A stretch of 64,000 nt of DNA from Ureibacillus thermophilus (GTDB lineage: Bacteria > Bacillota > Bacilli > Bacillales_A > Planococcaceae), in NCBI RefSeq assembly GCF_042657185.1, contig NZ_JBHSNN010000021.1, one strand, 5' to 3'. The position numbers were made by a program, and so were the translations under genes. Below the pieces are notes generated by a model that saw only the letters and a program-made list of their open reading frames with translations, was not told the DNA's origin and did not search any database. This document shows positions 59,488 through 64,000 of the stretch, in pieces; the stretch's first letter is position 1, and every line of letters begins with the position of its first letter.

Positions 59488-61782
59488 ATGGCACATACGG
59501 AGCTTGAACAAAGAATTTTAAATTTAATGAAGGAAGAAGATTATAAACCCCTTAAAGTAGATGAACTGGAAGAAGTACTTGGAATTGAAACGGCCGATGA
59601 ATTTAAAGAATTAGTCAAAGCTCTTGTCCGCATGGAAGACCAAGGCTATATCGTTCGGTCCCGCTCCAATCGCTACGGCTTGCCGGAACGAATGAATTTG
59701 CTTCGCGGGAAATTTATTGGCCATTCTAAAGGCTATGGATTTGTGGTGCCAGAAGAAGAAGGATTGGATGATATTTTCATCCCGCCCCATGAAGTCAATG
59801 GCGCATTAAATGGAGATATGGTGTTGGTGCGCGTATTGAAGGAGTCTTCCGGCGATAAGCGGGAAGGCACCATCATCAAAGTGGTGGAGCGTTCCAAAAC
59901 GACATTCGTCGGCACATATCAAGCAAATCGAGGCTTTGGGTTTGTCGTGCCGGATGATAAACGCTTAAACATGGATATTTTCGTTGCCAAAGAAGATTCA
60001 ATGGGCGCTGTGGACGGCCATAAAGTCGTTGTGGAAGTGACGAACTGGCCAAGCGAAATCAAATCGGCTACAGGCGTCATTATTAAAATTTTAGGGCATA
60101 AAAATGACCCGGGCGTCGATATTTTATCTATCATTTATCAGCATGATATCCCGCCAGAATTTCCAGATGAAGTGCTCAAAGAAGCGGCAAAAGTTCCAGA
60201 TACTATATCGGATGAAGATTTGGTGGGACGCAGAGATTTACGAAATGAAACGATTGTTACAATTGACGGCGCTGATGCGAAAGACTTGGACGATGCGGTG
60301 ACGGTAACAAAAAATGAAGATGGCACATATAAACTAGGCGTCCACATTGCCGATGTCAGCTACTATGTAAAAGAAGGCTCGCTCCTTGACCAAGAAGCCT
60401 ACAAACGGGGAACGAGCGTGTACTTGGCGGACCGGGTTATTCCAATGATTCCACATCGATTATCCAATGGCATCTGCTCGTTGAATCCTCAAGTGGATCG
60501 CTTGACGATTTCTTGTGAAATGATTATCGACCAAAACGGAAATGTCATTGAACATGAAATCTTCCCAAGTGTGATTCGGACAACAGAGCGGATGACTTAT
60601 TCCGATGTTTATAAAATATTGGAAGAGGAAGATGAAGCGCTCATTGAACGTTACAAACCGCTTGTTCCGATGTTTAAAGAAATGAAGGAACTTGCGCTGA
60701 TCTTAAGGAAAAAACGCATGAACCGAGGCGCCATTGATTTTGACTTTGAAGAAGCCAAAATCATTGTCAATGAAGAAGGCTGGCCGATTGATGTCGTATT
60801 GCGGGAGCGCACGATTGCAGAACGGATCATCGAGGAATTTATGCTTTGCGCCAACGAAACAGTAGCCGAACATTTCCATTGGATGGAAGTGCCTTTCCTT
60901 TATCGTATCCATGAGGATCCAAAACCGGAAAAATTGCATCGTTTCTTTGAATTTATTACGAACTTCGGCTTAATTGTAAAAGGAACAGGAAATACGGTTC
61001 ATCCAAAAGCATTGCAGGAAGTGCTTGAGTCGATTGATGGATTGCCAGAGGAGCCGGTCATTTCAACAATGCTTCTCCGTTCATTGCAGCAGGCAAGATA
61101 TTATCCTGAATCCATTGGGCACTTTGGATTGTCCACAGATTTCTATACTCACTTCACATCGCCAATCCGACGCTATCCGGACTTGATTGTGCACCGATTA
61201 ATCCGCACATATTTATTTGAAGGCGATGTATCGAAGCAATCAATCTTCAAATGGGCGCAAGTGATGGATGAAATTGCCGACCATACGTCTGAATGTGAAC
61301 GCAGAGCGGTGGATGCAGAGCGGGATGTAGAAGCGTTGAAGAAAGCCCAATACATGTCAGATAAAATTGGCGAAGAATTTGTTGGAATTGTTTCTTCTGT
61401 CACAAGCTTTGGTATTTTCGTAGAGCTACCAAATACGATTGAAGGGCTCGTGCATATTACAAACTTAACGGATGACTATTATCATTTTGATGAACGCCAA
61501 ATGATTATGGTGGGCGAATACACGGGGCGCATCTTCCGCATCGGGGACGAAGTGAAAGTCCGTGTGGCGAATGTGAATTTGGATGAATCATCCATCGACT
61601 TTGAGATTGTGGATATGGTGAAATCTTTCCATAAAGTTCGCAGAGAAGCGCCAAAAGTGATTCATGCTGAACGGAAGAAGAAAAAACGGAAAGAGGAAGA
61701 AGAGCGCGGCCGCAAAGGGAAAAAGAAAGAGAAATTCTACGAAGGCGTTGCAAAAAAAGGGAAAAAGAAGAAAAGAAAGTAG
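59488..61782 (+). CDS. rnr: Ribonuclease R
   Basis: Processive 3'-5' exoribonuclease of 764 residues, important for structured RNA, rRNA quality control and tmRNA-linked mRNA decay. N-terminal winged helix, two cold-shock domains (GYGFVVPEEEGLDDIFIPP and GFGFVVPDDKRLNMDIFV), the RNB catalytic domain (IDGADAKDLDDAVTV with the Asp cluster), an S1 domain (about 640-720) and a Lys/Arg-rich tail. Start ATG seven nt after AGGAGG. Linked to smpB and ssrA, its partners in trans-translation. Confidence 0.97.
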   Translation: MAHTELEQRILNLMKEEDYKPLKVDELEEVLGIETADEFKELVKALVRMEDQGYIVRSRSNRYGLPERMNLLRGKFIGHSKGYGFVVPEEEGLDDIFIPPHEVNGALNGDMVLVRVLKESSGDKREGTIIKVVERSKTTFVGTYQANRGFGFVVPDDKRLNMDIFVAKEDSMGAVDGHKVVVEVTNWPSEIKSATGVIIKILGHKNDPGVDILSIIYQHDIPPEFPDEVLKEAAKVPDTISDEDLVGRRDLRNETIVTIDGADAKDLDDAVTVTKNEDGTYKLGVHIADVSYYVKEGSLLDQEAYKRGTSVYLADRVIPMIPHRLSNGICSLNPQVDRLTISCEMIIDQNGNVIEHEIFPSVIRTTERMTYSDVYKILEEEDEALIERYKPLVPMFKEMKELALILRKKRMNRGAIDFDFEEAKIIVNEEGWPIDVVLRERTIAERIIEEFMLCANETVAEHFHWMEVPFLYRIHEDPKPEKLHRFFEFITNFGLIVKGTGNTVHPKALQEVLESIDGLPEEPVISTMLLRSLQQARYYPESIGHFGLSTDFYTHFTSPIRRYPDLIVHRLIRTYLFEGDVSKQSIFKWAQVMDEIADHTSECERRAVDAERDVEALKKAQYMSDKIGEEFVGIVSSVTSFGIFVELPNTIEGLVHITNLTDDYYHFDERQMIMVGEYTGRIFRIGDEVKVRVANVNLDESSIDFEIVDMVKSFHKVRREAPKVIHAERKKKKRKEEEERGRKGKKKEKFYEGVAKKGKKKKRK

Positions 61783-61821
61783 CCCGATGATTCGACAAAT
61801 ATCTGTCGAACGATTATACTA

Positions 61822-61881
61822 GAGGCTGTTATGAAATTACTTTAAAATAGAAGAAGGAATTTCTAGCAGCCTTTTATTTTG
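61822..61881 (+). terminator. Large hairpin between rnr and smpB
   Basis: Stem GGCTGTTATGAAATT / AATTTCTAGCAGCC with a loop of about 20 nt, followed by TTTTATTTTG. It may partly separate rnr from smpB transcription. Confidence 0.65.
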
Positions 61882-61903
61882 TGTGTTCAGCGAGGTGTAA
61901 ATT

Positions 61904-62368
61904 ATGCCGAAGGGTACAGGAAAAGTCATTGCTCAAAATAAAAAAGCAAACCACGATTATTTTATTGAAAAGACATTTGAAGCTGGCATGGTATTGCAAG
62001 GAACGGAAATTAAATCCATCCGCGCCGGCCGTGTGCAATTGAAAGATTCCTTCGTGCTAATCCGGAACGGGGAAGCATGGATTCACAATATGCACATCAG
62101 CCCATATGAACAAGGAAACCGCTTCAACCATGATCCGCTGCGAGTGCGGAAACTGTTATTACATAAAAAAGAAATCGCAGAACTTGCCGGTGCGGTCAAA
62201 CGGGACGGCTACACGATTGTACCTTTGAAAATTTATATTAAAGACGGCTATGCCAAGTTGTTGATTGGCCTTGGCAAAGGTAAGAAAAAATATGATAAAC
62301 GTGCGGATGAGCGGAAGAAAGAAGCAAAACGAGAAATGGAACGCGCATTGAAATTAAAAAATCAATAG
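61904..62368 (+). CDS. smpB: SsrA-binding protein SmpB
   Basis: A 154-residue OB-fold protein that delivers tmRNA to stalled ribosomes. GTEIKSIRAGRVQLKDSF and NMHISPYEQGNRFNHDP identify it; the basic tail (KKYDKRADERKKEAKREMERALK) mimics mRNA in the decoding channel. Lies about 155 nt before ssrA, its RNA partner. Confidence 0.97.
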   Translation: MPKGTGKVIAQNKKANHDYFIEKTFEAGMVLQGTEIKSIRAGRVQLKDSFVLIRNGEAWIHNMHISPYEQGNRFNHDPLRVRKLLLHKKEIAELAGAVKRDGYTIVPLKIYIKDGYAKLLIGLGKGKKKYDKRADERKKEAKREMERALKLKNQ

Positions 62369-62523
62369 TGTGTTAATCAAAAAAATAATATTTATGAAAG
62401 AAAAATACTAAATTTTTATTTCGGATAGTTGCAAATTATTTATGAGTGAAGTATAATAATTAACGTAGACAGCCAGTTTGGACGTTCTAAAATAACCGTA
62501 GTCCTTTTGTAGTATACTATGAA

Positions 62524-62875
62524 GGGGACGTTACGGATTCGACAGGAATGGTTCAAGCTTAAGCTGCGCGTCGGAGGGCTCGTCTCCGTGATCAACGGCA
62601 GTTAAAAATAACTGGCAACAAACAATCTTACGCTTTAGCTGCTTAATTGCTGAAGCACTCTAATCAACCATCGCCCATGTGGTTGCATTAGGGTTCATCC
62701 TGAGTGGGCTACGGCGAGTGCCTTGCTTGGGGCGCTGGCAAGAGATTCAACAAGCTAGCGTGCAGGACGCCTGTTTGTCGGCAGAATGCAACGCGAAACT
62801 TTAATAGACAAACTACACGCGTAGACGCTTAAGTGTTGAAGTTTCTGGACGTGGGTTCGACTCCCACCGTCTCCA
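62524..62875 (+). ncRNA. ssrA: tmRNA (SsrA)
   Basis: Begins GGGGACGTTACGGATTCGACAGG and ends GTGGGTTCGACTCCCACCGTCTCCA, which pair as the tRNA-like acceptor and T arms. The tag frame (62614-62646) reads GNKQSYALAA and stop, so the full tag is A-GNKQSYALAA. After discriminator A the genome reads TAC instead of CCA, so the CCA end must be added enzymatically. A run of A before the resume codon is typical. Confidence 0.96.
62614..62646 (+). other. tmRNA tag-peptide reading frame
   Basis: Ten codons from GGC plus TAA. The ALAA end is the ClpXP/ClpAP degron. With the alanine from charged tmRNA the tag has 11 residues, shorter than the B. subtilis tag. Confidence 0.9.
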
Positions 62876-62921
62876 TACTGAAAACACTGCGAAATGCAGT
62901 TATATTAACGCTTTGAAAGAC

Positions 62922-62968
62922 TAGGGATATTGAACGAGAGTTGGCTCTTGTTCAATATCCCTTTTTTC
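62922..62968 (+). terminator. ssrA terminator
   Basis: Stem AGGGATATTGAAC / GTTCAATATCCCT, inner GAGAG/CTCTT region, then six T. Confidence 0.9.
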
Positions 62969-63338
62969 ATCCCTATGAAAGAAATGACATATTTTAGTTT
63001 ATTCAAAGACCTTCTAATTTAAAGATTAGAAAGCTTTTTTAAGGCTAATAGAAAAAGAAAACATGGTATTTTTATGGTTAGTGGTGATATAGTTACTATT
63101 ATATGCCATCAACAATACTGTAAATGTCTTTCTAAAGAATTATAAATTGTAGTTCAATTGATAATCTATTAATTATGGCGTGATTATAACTTTCTATCTA
63201 AAAATTTTTAGTTTTTTGTGATATATTTTTTAGCTCATTATAATTCTTAAATAATTGAATTAATACATTAGGTATTGCGCCTTCATCTGAGTTGTTTTTG
63301 GCAAGTAGAAACATTTATTAGGGAGGTAACGTAATAAA
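62969..63338. other. AT-rich gap downstream of ssrA
   Basis: About 370 nt, visibly more AT-rich than the core genes. I see no RNA gene, no protein with a ribosome site, and no clear integrase attachment repeat of the ssrA 3' end. An imperfect inverted repeat around AGACCTTCTAATTTAAAGATTAG (63007-63030) is the only structure. Confidence 0.5.
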
Positions 63339-63779
63339 ATGTTAGAGTATGATAAAGACATAAAAGGTGAAGATTATCGTTTATTGATTGAAATAGCTTA
63401 TGAGAAATGTGATAAATTTGCTTTTGTTATAAGGAAAGACATGATGTATGATGAAAAATTGGCGATGAAATATTACAACGAATTATTAAAAGATATTAAA
63501 AGTTCATTAATTGAAGTGAAAGAGGAATCTCAATGGGCAGTAAATATACTTTTAGAAGCAACAGCGTATATATATTATTATGAGCTAAATGAACAGACAA
63601 AGCATTTTTTACAAACGAAAAGTAATTCTTTATTTGGGTGGATTAATGGGTTACCAGAAGATTTAATGTTTTATAATGGAGATAAAATTTGGCTTGCATG
63701 CAATTCACATGAAAGTTATTTTTATATTGACGAGGAAGACTCACAATCAAAAGTATTTGAAATCCTAAAAAAGTCGTAA
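63339..63779 (+). CDS. Uncharacterised 146-residue protein (immunity-protein-like)
   Basis: Soluble, acidic protein. MLEYDKDIKGEDYRLLIEIAYEK starts a helical region; the C-terminal third is WINGLPEDLMFYNGDKIWLACNSHESYFYIDEEDS. That GDKIWL...SHE pattern recurs in small Firmicutes proteins near polymorphic toxins, so an immunity role is a weak guess. ATG has GGGAGG 9 nt upstream, so the gene is likely real. Codon use is AT-rich relative to rnr and smpB, consistent with acquired DNA next to ssrA. Confidence 0.6.
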   Translation: MLEYDKDIKGEDYRLLIEIAYEKCDKFAFVIRKDMMYDEKLAMKYYNELLKDIKSSLIEVKEESQWAVNILLEATAYIYYYELNEQTKHFLQTKSNSLFGWINGLPEDLMFYNGDKIWLACNSHESYFYIDEEDSQSKVFEILKKS

Positions 63780-63867
63780 TGCCCTTTTTTTAAAGGATGC
63801 TAATTTTTCACATGATACTTTTTATTTGCGTATGGCCTGCAACAATTACTGATGTGTATGGCAAAAT

Positions 63868-63920
63868 AAAAGTGCAGAGCTTTGCAAAGGAAAAATGCAG
63901 AGTCCTGCACTAAATTTTTG
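63868..63920. repeat. Inverted repeat with terminator-like features near the right edge
   Basis: GTGCAG and CTGCAC arms enclose a second pair of TGCAGAG copies, then TAAATTTTTG on the plus strand. It could end the transcript of the preceding gene or belong to a mobile element that continues beyond the window. Nothing else is recognised from 63780 to 64000. Confidence 0.4.
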
Positions 63921-64000
63921 TGCATAAACAAAAAAGACTTGCCAGTCACCCCAAGTCCCACTACAGTAATTGTGTCAAGCAATTGGTAGTGGAGGTAAGA

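Noticed and set aside
63800..63982. 60-residue minus-strand frame near the right edge
   Set aside because: No ribosome site, crosses an inverted repeat, and no recognisable family; too little context at the window edge.

Overview
This is a low-GC Gram-positive (Bacillales) chromosome segment. Gene content and order repeatedly match two separate parts of the Bacillus subtilis chromosome. Tiny sporulation-type proteins, a CotF-like coat protein, T-box/TRAP/CtsR-type control and a TTG-rich start-codon set fit a spore-forming Bacillales. Lineage-specific intergenic repeats make me suspect Planococcaceae (Lysinibacillus/Ureibacillus-like), but that is inference and no rRNA is present.

Region 1 (1-20.7 kb) corresponds to the yha/ecs/hem neighbourhood: partial DksA-type gene, serA behind a T-box leader, enoyl-CoA hydratase (YhaR position), yhaM, prsA, small membrane and sporulation proteins, scoC (hpr), a YtxH/YhaH protein, trpP with a TRAP-type (G/U)AG leader, hit, ecsA-ecsB, hmoB, and hemE-hemH-hemY behind a PerR-box-like site. 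Next come a GNAT gene and a four-gene unit (beta-propeller lipoprotein, response regulator, histidine kinase, FixH/YtkA-like lipoprotein) that I cannot match to a named system, then yhfH.

Region 2 (20.9-27.7 kb) is accessory: a BceRSAB-type peptide-antibiotic sensing and detoxification module, luxS, an approximately 300-bp dispersed repeat, a decayed EAL-HDOD gene and cccB.

Region 3 (27.7-45.5 kb) is the hprK-lgt-yvoD-ppaX-yvoF-hisZGDBHFI-yvcD-trxB-nudix-rapZ-yvcK-whiA-crh block, with clpP (CtsR box) and tRNA-Arg(CCG). hisA is missing from the otherwise complete his operon. A second, oppositely oriented copy of the dispersed repeat lies between crh and clpP.

Region 4 (45.9-64 kb) carries a polar amino-acid ABC importer, a CotF-like coat protein, the glycolytic genes gapA / pgk-tpiA-gpmI-eno (no cggR in front of gapA), a 103-bp tandem repeat array, a NERD-domain protein, a bile-acid:sodium symporter family protein, and secG-est-rnr-smpB-ssrA. 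After ssrA the sequence becomes AT-rich with an orphan gene, suggesting the edge of an acquired segment.

The most unusual structures are two loci (409-520 and 55.45-56.0 kb) where a short TAAT(A/C)G(T/C)C motif recurs with exact 21-nt phasing, five 8-nt tandem repeats placed at the predicted transcription start of the his operon, and the lipoprotein-flanked two-component operon.
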